A stretch of DNA of 64,000 bases from Cellvibrionaceae bacterium (GTDB taxonomy: Bacteria > Pseudomonadota > Gammaproteobacteria > Pseudomonadales > Cellvibrionaceae). The stretch's first letter is position 1. Every line of letters starts with the position of its first letter. The DNA lies in the NCBI GenBank assembly GCA_021151825.1, contig JAGKWQ010000001.1:806001-870000 (forward strand). Direction: 5' to 3'. The notes beneath the pieces were generated by a model. It did no database searches. It saw only the letters and a program-made list of their open reading frames with translations, and was not told where the DNA came from. The position numbers and the translations under genes are program-made. Positions 41,678 to 51,436 of this stretch are shown here, piece by piece.

Positions 41678-44600
41678 ATGAGATCAAACGGTATTCGCAA
41701 TTTATTTTCTATGGTGGCACTGGGTTTTATGCTTGTTGCCACGCTGGCACCCGCCAGTGCCTGGGCATCACATTTTCGCGGTGGCTCGCTCACCTGGCAG
41801 ACCAAAGATATCGACGGCAATGGTGGCAAGAATGATGTGGTATTAACGATCAATACTGCATGGGGTGGCTTCGACAGCGCCGTTTCATTTCAGACATCGC
41901 CATCATTAACGTTCACAAAAATCGGTTCCAGTGACTACGTGTGGGTCAACGGTACCAACTGGTCTGATTCTTCTTATGTGTTGCGCACTGAAGTTTTTCA
42001 CGCGCTGAATTTGAATCCGGACACAACTTATAGCGTTGCGTTTGGCAGCAGCGCCCGTATTAGCAATCTGGTGAACAACGCTAATGGTGCCTGGAAAATC
42101 CAGACCAATATTAATATCAAAGACGGCAACCTTGCGCCCAAAATTGATCTGCCGATCATTATGGATGTACCCAAGCTGAAAACTGATGGGGTGACGGTGC
42201 TGACTGATTGGACTTACCAATTAAGCTCGCGCGACCCCAACTCCGACAAATTGCGTTACCGTCTGGCGAACCTTGATGAGTTGGGTGGTGGTACATCAAC
42301 CAACCCGGCGGGTCTTGCGATTAACCCCAACACCGGTGTGCTTACCTGGGTAGGATCAGGCTCCCGTGCAGACGGCCTTTACAGTGCCGGTATTGTTGCG
42401 GAAGACGTTGATGAAAACGGGCAGGTAAAATCCAAAACCCATGTGGATTTGATTTTTAACCTGGTCAATAAAGCCCAGGTTACTTTTGCCAACCCCACGG
42501 GTATTCCCAGAACTCGCAACGTCATCGTTGATAAAGGCTCGAGTTATTCATTTGCAATTACAGGCTCTGCGATTGATACCCAAAGCTTGGGCAGCATCCA
42601 GGGTGCATTGACTGAACCGACACCGGATAATTATTTGTTTACCCCGGGCGCAATGGGTACTGGCTTGGATCCGGGCAGCTATCCCATTACCTTTGAAGTG
42701 CGCGATAGCAACGGCAACAGAAGTAATAATTATCTCGGTATTACCTTTATTGTTCCTGATCCAAACGCGCCGCGTGTCCACAATCTTGAAGCGGACAGTG
42801 TGACTTACAACGGCACGGCGCCTGTGCGTATTGATGCGCTCCAGGATGCTATTGTTACGGATGCCAATACCACCGATTTCCAGGGCGGCATGCTGAAGTT
42901 CAACGTTACCTTCACCGATGGCTTGCTCGAAGTATTGGGTATTGATGCGGTGGGTGATGGCGTTGGTGAAATCAATCGTGTTGGAAATACGATCTCTTAT
43001 GAAGGCAATGCAATTGGAACTGTGCATCCAACCCTGAATGGCCAGGGCCGTGCACTGCAAATTAACTTCACCAGCCCAACCAGTATTGACGCGTTGCAAG
43101 CATTGGTCCGTGCATTGACCTACCGCGATACATTCGCGTTGCGCGAAGAAGGTGATCGTAATTTGTCGTTGTTTGTGGAAGATCCGGATGGCCTTAGCTC
43201 ATCCAACGATTTCTATGTTCACGTAGGCCCACACCCGGATCGCGGTAATTATTCCGGCGCACCATTGGAAGCTGCCAACACCATTACGCTGGTAGAAGGT
43301 GATTCGATTGCGCTGAGTAATGAAAATATCAGCTATGCCGACCCGGAAGGCGACACCATTACCTTTACTGTTAGTAATGTCACTCGCGGTCGTTTTGCGT
43401 TGGTCAGTGCACCAGCGACGCCCATTACTACTTTTACCCAGACTGACATCAATTTGGGGCGTATTGCCTTTGTGCACGACGGTAGTGAATATGCGCCGAC
43501 TTATGATTTGGTCGCGTCCGATGGCACTAACACCACCTCCCCAAGCCCAGGTGTTATTAATTTCACTAATGTGAATGATCAAACGCCGAGTTTTACTAAC
43601 AGCCCTGCTACATCCACCCTGGCCGGTACTACCTACTCCTACGTGCCGACCATTAGTGATGTTGATTTGGGTGATACCCACACATTCACCATTACTAACA
43701 TGCCTTCATGGGCGAGCTTCGATACAATCACCGGGACTTTGTCAGGCACTCCGACGAGTAGCGATGCCGGTACCTTTGCGAACATCAGCATCCGGGTAAC
43801 CGACTCCGGTGGCCTGACTGCCGTGCGCGGTCCATTCAGCATTCTGGTAATTCAGGATACGGATAGCGACGGCGTCCCCGACGATGTTGAAACGACTGAC
43901 GGCACCGATCCCACCGATCCAACATCCTTCAAGGATACTGATGGCGACGGTGTACCGGATTACGTAGAAACCCGCGATGGTACTGATCCCAACGATCCTA
44001 CCTCATTTAAGGATACCGATAGCGACGGCATTCCCGACTATGTTGAAACCCGTGATGGCACCGATCCAACTGATCCGACTTCCTTTAAAGATACCGATGG
44101 CGATGGCATTCCCGACTACATCGAAATCCTCGATGGCACCGATCCGACCAAAGCCGATACTGATGGTGACGGCGTGCCCGATGGCCAGGAAAAAACCGAC
44201 GGTACTGATCCAACCGATCCAACCGCATTTACTGATACAGACGGCGACGGTGTACCTGATTATGTAGAAACGCAGGACGGCACTGATCCAAACAATCCAT
44301 CGTCTTACAAAGACAGCGATGGTGACGGCACGCCCGATTACGTCGAGGTTGCGAACGGCACAGATCCAACCACCGCTGAAGACTCGGACGGCGACGGCGT
44401 ACCTGACTACATCGAAGCGCGCGACGGCACCAACCCGGCAAATCCCAAATCATTCAAGGATTCTGATGGCGACGGTATTCCTGATTATGTCGAAGTCCGC
44501 GACGGCACTGATCCGGCCAATCCAACATCGTTCAAAGACAGCGACGGCGATGGGGTACCGGATTATGTGGAAACCCATGCAGATAACACCAATCCCAATG

Positions 44601-47600
44601 ATCCGAAATCGGTAAAAGACAGCGATGGCGATGGTGTGCCGGATTACATCGAAACACGCGATGGCACCGACCCCACCGATCCCAAATCATTCAAGGATTC
44701 TGACGGCGACGGTGTGCCCGATTACGTAGAGGTCCGCGACGGTACTGACCCCGCCAACCCCAAGTCGTACAAGGACAGCGATAACGACGGTGTGCCGGAT
44801 TATGTGGAAGTGAACGTGGATAAAACCAACCCCAACGACCCTGCGTCTGCACAAGACAGCGATGGCGATGGTGTACCTGACCATGTGGAAAAAGCCCAAG
44901 GCACCGATCCGAAAAGCAAGCGCAGTTTCCTTGATACCGACGGCGATGGCATACCCGATTATGTAGAGGTCCGCGAGGGTACCAATCCTGCCGATCCTAC
45001 ATCTTACAAAGACAGCGACGGCGATGGTGTACCGGATTACGTAGAGGTAAACCTGGATAACACTGATCCGCTGGACCCGAAATCGGTGAGAGACAGCGAT
45101 GGCGATGGCGTGCCTGACTATGTGGAAAAAGCCCAGGGTTCCGATCCGGAAAGCGGTGAAGGTTTCCTCGATACTGACGGTGACGGCGTACCGGATTACA
45201 TCGAAATCGCGGAAGGTACTGATCCCAAAAATCGCAGCTCCTACAAAGACAGCGATGGCGATGGTGTGCCCGATTACGTTGAAACCGTAGTCGAGAAGAC
45301 CAACCCGCAAGACGCCACCGATTTTGCGGATCTGGATGGCGACGGCATCCCCGATTACAAAGATACCGACAACGACAACGATGGCATTTCCGATAAAGAC
45401 GAAGGCCGTGCGAGCAACCGCGATAGCGACGGTGACGGCATCCCCGATTATCTGGATCTGGACAGCGATAACGATGGCTTGCCCGATGTACTTGAAGGTA
45501 ATGGCGACAGCGATGGCGACGGGCTCCCGGATTACATCGACAACGACAGTGATAACGACGGCATTCCGGATTACATGGAAGCGCCTTTGCTCGTTGTTCT
45601 GACCGGCAAGGATTCGGACAAAGACGGTATCGACGACGCGCTGGATGTGGACCAAACCCGCGGTGCAGATCGTAACAACAACGGTATTGATGATGCGTTT
45701 GAGCCGCGCGATACCGATGGCGACGGCATCCCTGATTATCGCGATGCCGATAGCGATGGTGACGGCATACCGGATCGCATTGAAGCTGACATGATCCCGC
45801 TCAGCGGTGTTGACAGCGATGGCGATGGTATTGATGACTTCCTCGACGTTGACCAGACCGGAGGCACGGACAAGAACAACAACGGTATTGATGATGCCTT
45901 TGAACCACGCGATAACGATGGTGATGGTTTGCCTAATTATCTCGACCGCGATAGCGATAACGACGGTATTGCCGATGGCGTTGAAGCCGGTGCTTCCGGT
46001 ATCGATAGCGACGGCGATGGTATCGATGATGCGTTTGATGTCGACCAGACCGGAGGAACGGATGCCAATGGCGATGGTATCGATGACGCCGCCAAACCCC
46101 GCGATAGCGACGGCGACGGCACGCCCGATTACCTGGACCTCGACAGCGACAACGATGGTATTTACGACGTGGTTGAAGCCGGCTTGCCGGATGCGAACGG
46201 GGATGGCATGGCCGACGGCGGCGTGATTACGACCACACCCCGTGACCGCAACAACAACGGCACTCCGGATTACCTGGATCTGGATAGCAACGGCGATGGC
46301 ATCTTCGACGTGGTAGACGCAGGCCTGGGCCACTTCGATCAAAACAAAGATGGTCGCATCGATGACATCACCGATGTGGACGGCGACGGTATTCCGGATG
46401 TAATTGACTACGACATCGGCGCCTTTGGCGGTGGCCTCGATAGCGACGGCGATGGTATCCCCGATGCAGTAGATCGGGACGATGATAATGATGGTATCCC
46501 GGACTGGGTTGAGAATGGCTTCAACTCACCGACCGATACCGGCCCGGACCGCGATACTGATGGCGACGGCATTCCGGACCGCCTGGACCTGGACAGCGAC
46601 AACGATGGCATTCCGGACATTATCGAAAGCGGCCTGCGCTTCCTGAGCGATGCCAACCGCGATGGACGTATCGATAACTTTATCGACAGTGACCGCAACG
46701 GCCTGCACGACGCCGTCGACTTGCTGCAACGCGCACTCGACACTGATCGCGACGGTACGCCTGACTTCCAGGATCTGGACAGCGATGGCGACGGGATTTG
46801 GGACTTGATTGAAGCCGGTGTAGCGCGTGCCCTGGATGCCAATAACGATGGCCGCATTGATGTGTTTATTGACCTGGATCGCGACGGTATTGCGGACAGC
46901 GTGGATGCAGTTGTCGCAGGGGGTAAAGCGGGAACACCACCATCAATTCGCGATACCGATGGCGATGGTATTCCCGATTACCTTGACCTGGACAGCGATA
47001 ACGACGGTTTTCCGGATAGCCTGGAAAACGGCGACTTTAACAACGATGGCATCCCGGATAGCGAACAAAACTCCGGCGATCTGAAAACAGCAGTAGAAGG
47101 TGGTGGTTCAATGAATATCTGGTTGTTATCCCTGTTGGGATTGTTTGCCCTGACAAGAAAATGGGCAGTCCGCCATGGTCGCACGGCGGCCGTGGTGGTC
47201 GCAGGCGGGCTATGCAGCTTGCCGGCTACGCAAGCTGCCGCCGCTGACTGTGGCGCGAACGGCTATGAGATCAGCAGTTGCTGGTATGTCGGGGCAGGTT
47301 TTGGCGTTTCTCGTTTGGCACCTGAAGGCCGGGTGAATGGCTGGGGGGTAGATGACACTTCCAGCAACGGTGTCGAAATACACCTCGGGCAATACCTTAC
47401 CCCAAACTGGTTTTGGGAACTCAAGTATGCGGATGCTGGCGAAGCATCCCTGAGCAACCTTAATCCGCGTTTGACCGAGGCAATTCCGGATGCGGCAGTT
47501 GAATATAAGATTCCATCGTTGATGGCAGGCTATGTCCTCTGGGGTGGTACCAATGTAGATGTGTTTGTCAAAGCGGGGGTTTCCGCCATTGCAACCAAAG

Positions 47601-47770
47601 CGTCAGATCGCCGCATTGGCCAACGGGCACAAACCTCGACCCAAATGGCATTGGGAGCCGGCATGAATTACACCTTTGCCGATAGCCCCTGGCAGTTAAA
47701 TCTGGTGCTGGATAGTTATGACCGCGACGCCCGTGTCGTTTCATTTGGCATTTCCCGGCACTTCAATTAA
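41678..47770 (+). CDS. Giant cadherin-like / thrombospondin-3 repeat surface protein with C-terminal OmpA-type barrel
   Basis: The protein has 2030 residues. ATG 41678 follows AGGA and starts a signal peptide ending ASAWA. Mature regions in order: an N-terminal domain beginning SHFRGGSLTWQ; cadherin-like and CSPG-like domains (about 230-630); a putative Ig domain (about 635-725); then about 1080 residues of thrombospondin type 3 calcium repeats (about 728-1805). These comprise some twenty units of the type DGDGVPDYVE plus DGTDPTDPTS, then denser DSDNDGIPD units. A glycine-rich GGGS (1808-1811) precedes a hydrophobic segment and TRKW, like a GlyGly-CTERM sorting signal. A second hydrophobic stretch and an eight-strand OmpA-like barrel (about 1855-2030, ends ISRHFN) follow. 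A calcium-stiffened stalk on an outer-membrane anchor is inferred. Confidence 0.85.
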   Translation: MRSNGIRNLFSMVALGFMLVATLAPASAWASHFRGGSLTWQTKDIDGNGGKNDVVLTINTAWGGFDSAVSFQTSPSLTFTKIGSSDYVWVNGTNWSDSSYVLRTEVFHALNLNPDTTYSVAFGSSARISNLVNNANGAWKIQTNINIKDGNLAPKIDLPIIMDVPKLKTDGVTVLTDWTYQLSSRDPNSDKLRYRLANLDELGGGTSTNPAGLAINPNTGVLTWVGSGSRADGLYSAGIVAEDVDENGQVKSKTHVDLIFNLVNKAQVTFANPTGIPRTRNVIVDKGSSYSFAITGSAIDTQSLGSIQGALTEPTPDNYLFTPGAMGTGLDPGSYPITFEVRDSNGNRSNNYLGITFIVPDPNAPRVHNLEADSVTYNGTAPVRIDALQDAIVTDANTTDFQGGMLKFNVTFTDGLLEVLGIDAVGDGVGEINRVGNTISYEGNAIGTVHPTLNGQGRALQINFTSPTSIDALQALVRALTYRDTFALREEGDRNLSLFVEDPDGLSSSNDFYVHVGPHPDRGNYSGAPLEAANTITLVEGDSIALSNENISYADPEGDTITFTVSNVTRGRFALVSAPATPITTFTQTDINLGRIAFVHDGSEYAPTYDLVASDGTNTTSPSPGVINFTNVNDQTPSFTNSPATSTLAGTTYSYVPTISDVDLGDTHTFTITNMPSWASFDTITGTLSGTPTSSDAGTFANISIRVTDSGGLTAVRGPFSILVIQDTDSDGVPDDVETTDGTDPTDPTSFKDTDGDGVPDYVETRDGTDPNDPTSFKDTDSDGIPDYVETRDGTDPTDPTSFKDTDGDGIPDYIEILDGTDPTKADTDGDGVPDGQEKTDGTDPTDPTAFTDTDGDGVPDYVETQDGTDPNNPSSYKDSDGDGTPDYVEVANGTDPTTAEDSDGDGVPDYIEARDGTNPANPKSFKDSDGDGIPDYVEVRDGTDPANPTSFKDSDGDGVPDYVETHADNTNPNDPKSVKDSDGDGVPDYIETRDGTDPTDPKSFKDSDGDGVPDYVEVRDGTDPANPKSYKDSDNDGVPDYVEVNVDKTNPNDPASAQDSDGDGVPDHVEKAQGTDPKSKRSFLDTDGDGIPDYVEVREGTNPADPTSYKDSDGDGVPDYVEVNLDNTDPLDPKSVRDSDGDGVPDYVEKAQGSDPESGEGFLDTDGDGVPDYIEIAEGTDPKNRSSYKDSDGDGVPDYVETVVEKTNPQDATDFADLDGDGIPDYKDTDNDNDGISDKDEGRASNRDSDGDGIPDYLDLDSDNDGLPDVLEGNGDSDGDGLPDYIDNDSDNDGIPDYMEAPLLVVLTGKDSDKDGIDDALDVDQTRGADRNNNGIDDAFEPRDTDGDGIPDYRDADSDGDGIPDRIEADMIPLSGVDSDGDGIDDFLDVDQTGGTDKNNNGIDDAFEPRDNDGDGLPNYLDRDSDNDGIADGVEAGASGIDSDGDGIDDAFDVDQTGGTDANGDGIDDAAKPRDSDGDGTPDYLDLDSDNDGIYDVVEAGLPDANGDGMADGGVITTTPRDRNNNGTPDYLDLDSNGDGIFDVVDAGLGHFDQNKDGRIDDITDVDGDGIPDVIDYDIGAFGGGLDSDGDGIPDAVDRDDDNDGIPDWVENGFNSPTDTGPDRDTDGDGIPDRLDLDSDNDGIPDIIESGLRFLSDANRDGRIDNFIDSDRNGLHDAVDLLQRALDTDRDGTPDFQDLDSDGDGIWDLIEAGVARALDANNDGRIDVFIDLDRDGIADSVDAVVAGGKAGTPPSIRDTDGDGIPDYLDLDSDNDGFPDSLENGDFNNDGIPDSEQNSGDLKTAVEGGGSMNIWLLSLLGLFALTRKWAVRHGRTAAVVVAGGLCSLPATQAAAADCGANGYEISSCWYVGAGFGVSRLAPEGRVNGWGVDDTSSNGVEIHLGQYLTPNWFWELKYADAGEASLSNLNPRLTEAIPDAAVEYKIPSLMAGYVLWGGTNVDVFVKAGVSAIATKASDRRIGQRAQTSTQMALGAGMNYTFADSPWQLNLVLDSYDRDARVVSFGISRHFN
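43858..47090 (+). repeat. Tandem coding repeats (thrombospondin type 3)
   Basis: About 3.2 kb encodes repeated Asp/Gly-rich calcium loops. The first part has a period of about 24 residues; the second has shorter, irregular units. Synonymous codons vary widely between units, so the conservation is at protein level, not recent DNA copying. Confidence 0.9.
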
Positions 47771-47828
47771 CTATCAATTCAGTATGACCAGGAAGGTGAT
47801 CTGACCCGCTTTCCTGCACGTCAATCCC

Positions 47829-47866
47829 GAAAAAGCCCGCAATGAGAACATTGCGGGCTTTTTCTT
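47829..47866 (+). terminator. Intrinsic terminator after the giant surface protein
   Basis: The stem GAAAAAGCCCGCAATG and its complement with an AGAA loop is followed by T-rich sequence. It separates the surface module from DUF4124-ntrBC. Confidence 0.92.
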
Positions 47867-47915
47867 TGTCTACGGTAAGGCTACTCTTTGGTAATAACTT
47901 CCCGGGATTAACCTC

Positions 47916-48452
47916 ATGCGTATTTTTTTATTGTGCTTACTGTTGCTGGCTCCCTGGGTGGCCGCCGATATCTATAAAACCGTCGATAAAGACGGGCGTG
48001 TGATCTATACCGATAAACCCAAAGACGAAAAAGCACAAAAGCTGGAACTGCGCGATATCAACACAACGCCGTCACCACCGTCCCTGCCGGAATCCACAGC
48101 GGTAGATTCCTTCCAATCCCAGCCCGCGGCGATCAGTTACAAGATTAATATCATCAGCCCGCGCCAGGACGTTATCATTCCCATTGGCCAGCGCGACCTG
48201 GCAATTGCAATCAACGTGGCTCCCGCACTGCGTGGGGATCACCTCCTGGTGTACTTCATGGATGGTGAATTGCTGGAGGAAACCACCGCTAATAACATCA
48301 TCGTTAAGGACGTTCCGCGCGGAACCCATACGATCGTGGTTGAAGCCATTGACCCCGGTGGTCAATCATTGGGCACATCTGCGCCCGTTTCCGTGAGCGT
48401 TATGCGCCCAGTCATCAAAAAACCTGCCCCACCAGCGCCCACACCACGCTAA
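47916..48452 (+). CDS. DUF4124 domain-containing exported protein
   Basis: The 178-residue protein has a signal peptide (MRIFLLCLLLLAPWVAA) and then the DUF4124 motif DIYKTVDKDGRVIYTDKP, a small domain of unknown function. The rest is a beta-sandwich-like region (INIISPRQDVIIPIGQRDLA...DPGGQSLGTSAPVSVSV) and a proline-rich tail. In Pseudomonas a DUF4124 protein also precedes ntrB, so this marks the resumption of the conserved glnA-ntrBC neighbourhood after the inserted surface block. No function is known. Confidence 0.88.
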   Translation: MRIFLLCLLLLAPWVAADIYKTVDKDGRVIYTDKPKDEKAQKLELRDINTTPSPPSLPESTAVDSFQSQPAAISYKINIISPRQDVIIPIGQRDLAIAINVAPALRGDHLLVYFMDGELLEETTANNIIVKDVPRGTHTIVVEAIDPGGQSLGTSAPVSVSVMRPVIKKPAPPAPTPR

Positions 48453-48605
48453 ATGCACCAAATTGGTGCTATGATTTTCCTGAAAATCCCCATAATGGAC
48501 ACCTTTATCAGCTAAATCCGCTAAATCAGGCGGTTTTCCCACTTGGTTTGGTTTTTGCAGTAAGCCATGTGCCCATTGTCGAGGCGTCCAGGAGAGCAAA
48601 ACCCG

Positions 48606-49679
48606 GTGAGTCCACGCGATATCTACAAACCCATATTGGATAGCCTGAGCACTGCCATAGTGCTGGTGGATACGGACTTGCTGCTCTGCCACATGAACCC
48701 GGCGGCGGAAGCGCTACTCGCAATGAGTTGCGAGAGCAATACCGGCGAACCTATCACCTACTTTTTTTATGAATCCGATGAGACTGATCGCCAACTCAAA
48801 ATGGCGGCAGCCCAAGCCAATCACTACACCAAACGCCATGCCGAATGGCGTCTGCTCAGCGGCGGCAACCTGACCGTAGATTACACCGTGACCCCGTTTG
48901 GCGATCATGAAGGTTTGATTATCGAGATCCAGCCAATCGACCGCCTGTTGCGCATCAGCCGCGATGAAATGCTCACGACCTCCCATGAAACTACCCGCAC
49001 CCTGGTGCGCGGCATGGCCCATGAGATCAAGAATCCTCTCGGCGGCATTCGCGGTGCAGCGCAGTTACTGGCCCGCGAGTTACCCAATTCCGGACTGGCG
49101 GAATACACCAATATCATCATTGATGAAGCCGATCGCCTGCGTAACCTGGTGGATCGCATGCTCGGTCCCAACCAATTACCCAAGTGGCAATCACTCAATA
49201 TCCACGAGGGGATCGAGCGGGTCGCGAATATCATTAAGGCGGAAAGTAACGACGCGATCAAAATTGTGCGCGATTACGACCCCAGTATCCCGAACATGCA
49301 GGGCGACAAGGAAATGCTGATCCAGGCGCTGCTCAACATTGTGCGCAATGCCATGCAAGCGCTGCTGGAAGCCAATATCGTTAACGGCGTTATCCAGTTG
49401 CGGACCCGCATCCAACGCCAATACACCATTGGCCGCAAACACCATCCGTTGGTATGCCGCGTGGACATTATCGACAACGGTCCCGGCATCCCGCCTGACA
49501 TGATTGAAAACATTTTCTATCCGATGATCACCGGTCGCGCCGAAGGCACTGGCCTGGGTTTGACCATCTCCCAGCACCTGATCCATCAACACCACGGCCT
49601 CATCGAGTGCCAAAGTGAGCCGGGCAAAACCCGTTTCTCGCTCTACTTACCAATGGAAGCACAACATGCAGAAGTCTAA
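48606..49679 (+). CDS. ntrB: Nitrogen regulation sensor kinase/phosphatase NtrB
   Basis: NtrB phosphorylates NtrC under nitrogen limitation and, when bound by PII, dephosphorylates it. The 357-residue protein (GTG 48606, AGGAG upstream) lacks membrane helices. It has a PAS domain (about 10-115), the H-box VRGMAHEIKNPLGGIRGAAQLL and HATPase_c with NIVRNAMQAL, DNGPGIPPDMIENIFYPM and GTGLGLTISQHLI, all highly characteristic of NtrB. An ATG at 48567 would add 13 residues but has a poorer ribosome site and no homology. It overlaps ntrC by 14 bases. Confidence 0.95.
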   Translation: MSPRDIYKPILDSLSTAIVLVDTDLLLCHMNPAAEALLAMSCESNTGEPITYFFYESDETDRQLKMAAAQANHYTKRHAEWRLLSGGNLTVDYTVTPFGDHEGLIIEIQPIDRLLRISRDEMLTTSHETTRTLVRGMAHEIKNPLGGIRGAAQLLARELPNSGLAEYTNIIIDEADRLRNLVDRMLGPNQLPKWQSLNIHEGIERVANIIKAESNDAIKIVRDYDPSIPNMQGDKEMLIQALLNIVRNAMQALLEANIVNGVIQLRTRIQRQYTIGRKHHPLVCRVDIIDNGPGIPPDMIENIFYPMITGRAEGTGLGLTISQHLIHQHHGLIECQSEPGKTRFSLYLPMEAQHAEV

Positions 49680-51102
49680 TAAAGTCTGGATCATCGATGA
49701 TGATCGCTCGATCCGCTGGGTGCTGGAAAAGGCCCTGCAACAAGCGAATATAGAAACCCGTGTGTTTGACTCGGGCGACAGCGCCATGAGTCATCTCAAC
49801 CGCGATACGCCTGATGCTATCATCAGCGATATCAGGATGCCGGGTACTGATGGCCTGACGTTGCTGGGCAACCTGCATAGCACCCATCCGCAGATCCCGA
49901 TCATTATCATGACTGCGCATTCCGATCTGGATAGCGCCGTTGCAGCCTATCAGGGCGGTGCATTTGAATATCTTCCCAAGCCTTTTGATGTGGACGATGC
50001 CGTCGCAGTAACCCAACGTGCCCTCGCCCATGCCCAGGAACAAAAAAGCGAGCACACACCGGAAAACAGTGTTGAAACCAATACTGAGATCATCGGTGAA
50101 GCGCCGGCGATGCAAGAAGTGTTTCGCGCGATTGGCCGCTTGTCGCAATCCAACATCACGGTGCTGATCAACGGCCAATCCGGTACCGGTAAGGAATTGG
50201 TTGCTCGCGCCTTACATCGCCACAGCCCACGCCGCAACGAACCGTTTATCGCGTTGAACATGGCGGCAATCCCCAAAGATTTAATGGAATCAGAACTCTT
50301 CGGCCACGAAAAAGGGGCTTTCACCGGCGCAGCCGCCCAGCGCCAGGGGCGTTTTGAGCAAGCTAACGGTGGCTCATTGTTCCTTGATGAAATTGGCGAT
50401 ATGCCTGCTGAAACCCAAACCCGCTTGCTGCGCGTATTGGCAGATGGTGAGTTTTATCGCGTAGGCGGCCACACACCAGTTAAAGTGGATGTGCGTATCA
50501 TCGCTGCTACCCATCAAAATCTGGAAACGCTGGTGGCGGATAATCGCTTCCGCGAAGACTTGTTCCATCGTCTGAACGTTATCCGCATCCATATCCCCAA
50601 ACTCGCTAATCGCCGCGAAGACATTCCCAAACTGGCACGCTTTTTCCTGCATAAAGCAGCGACTGAATTGAATGTCGATCCCAAAGTATTGCTGCCGGAA
50701 ACCGAAGAATATTTTTGCTCACTGCAATGGCCGGGCAATGTGCGCCAGCTGGAAAACACCTGCCGCTGGATTACGGTGATGGCCTCGGGCCGTGAAGTGC
50801 ATATCGAAGATCTGCCGCCGGAACTGCTCGAAAACAAAGAGACCAGCACGCCGGCCGATGATTGGGAAAAAGCTCTGCGCCATTGGGCTGACCAGGCCCT
50901 GACTCGCGGCCAACACCAACTTCTCAGCGAAGCGGTGCCAACCTTTGAGCGCGCCCTGATTGAAACCGCGTTGAAATACACCGCCGGACGCAAGCGCGAT
51001 GCGGCTAACCTGCTCGGCTGGGGGCGCAATACCCTCACTCGTAAACTCAAGGAATTAGGCATGGCCGGTGGAAATGATGTCGACAACGAGGGCGATGACT
51101 AA
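49666..51102 (+). CDS. ntrC: Nitrogen regulation response regulator NtrC
   Basis: NtrC activates sigma-54 promoters such as that of glnA at 36698. The 478-residue protein has a receiver domain (Asp55 in ISDIRMPGTDGLTLL), an AAA+ sigma-54-interaction domain with Walker A GQSGTGKELVARALH, the sigma-54-contacting loop EKGAFTGAAAQRQGRFEQA and Walker B GGSLFLDEIGDMP. The Fis-type helix-turn-helix at the C-terminus is GRKRDAANLLGWGRNTLTRKL. ATG 49666 lies inside the end of ntrB with GGAAG upstream, so translation is coupled. It has a weak terminator downstream. Confidence 0.97.
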   Translation: MQKSNKVWIIDDDRSIRWVLEKALQQANIETRVFDSGDSAMSHLNRDTPDAIISDIRMPGTDGLTLLGNLHSTHPQIPIIIMTAHSDLDSAVAAYQGGAFEYLPKPFDVDDAVAVTQRALAHAQEQKSEHTPENSVETNTEIIGEAPAMQEVFRAIGRLSQSNITVLINGQSGTGKELVARALHRHSPRRNEPFIALNMAAIPKDLMESELFGHEKGAFTGAAAQRQGRFEQANGGSLFLDEIGDMPAETQTRLLRVLADGEFYRVGGHTPVKVDVRIIAATHQNLETLVADNRFREDLFHRLNVIRIHIPKLANRREDIPKLARFFLHKAATELNVDPKVLLPETEEYFCSLQWPGNVRQLENTCRWITVMASGREVHIEDLPPELLENKETSTPADDWEKALRHWADQALTRGQHQLLSEAVPTFERALIETALKYTAGRKRDAANLLGWGRNTLTRKLKELGMAGGNDVDNEGDD

Positions 51103-51436
51103 ACACACGTAATCGCTGAGGGTGAATCAATCCTCCTGAACAACGCAGGCCATCCTGGCCTGCTTTTAGGTGCCGATTTGGCGCACTAAACTTCTTTACT
51201 CAACTTTCCCCTTTCCTCAGGCAGCTTTGAAAAGCTGTGTCTATACTCAGCTGACCGGGTTCAAAACTGACTTGGCAACCACTACTACAGCACTTTAATA
51301 GCCGTGTTTGTTACCCGCGAAGACAATGGCAGCAGGCGCACCGACCAGCCACATAAACTCAAGAAAAAGAGACAGCTGCCGCCAATAAAAACTAACGCCA
51401 ATAAAAACTGAATTCCGAATGATTTCGGGGGAAAAC
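51103..51436. other. Intergenic region upstream of the third chemoreceptor
   Basis: These 334 bases contain the terminator-like hairpin at 51145-51166 and a second small inverted repeat (CAGCTTTGAAAAGCTG, 51222-51237). A GGGGGA ribosome-binding site lies just before 51437. No gene is apparent. Confidence 0.55.
51145..51166 (+). terminator. Probable terminator after ntrC
   Basis: The stem GCAGGCCA/TGGCCTGC with a three-base loop is followed by only four T. It is weaker than the others in the window. Confidence 0.6.

Noticed and set aside
44687..46342. A 551-codon open frame on the minus strand inside the surface protein gene
   Set aside because: It is the mirror image of Asp/Gly-rich repeats, which avoid stop codons in the opposite frame. 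Its composition (Val, Ile, Ala periodic) follows the repeat unit and there is no ribosome-binding site.
43858..47090. Possible CRISPR-like array in the repetitive DNA
   Set aside because: The units are in frame, code for calcium loops and lack identical repeats with unique spacers.
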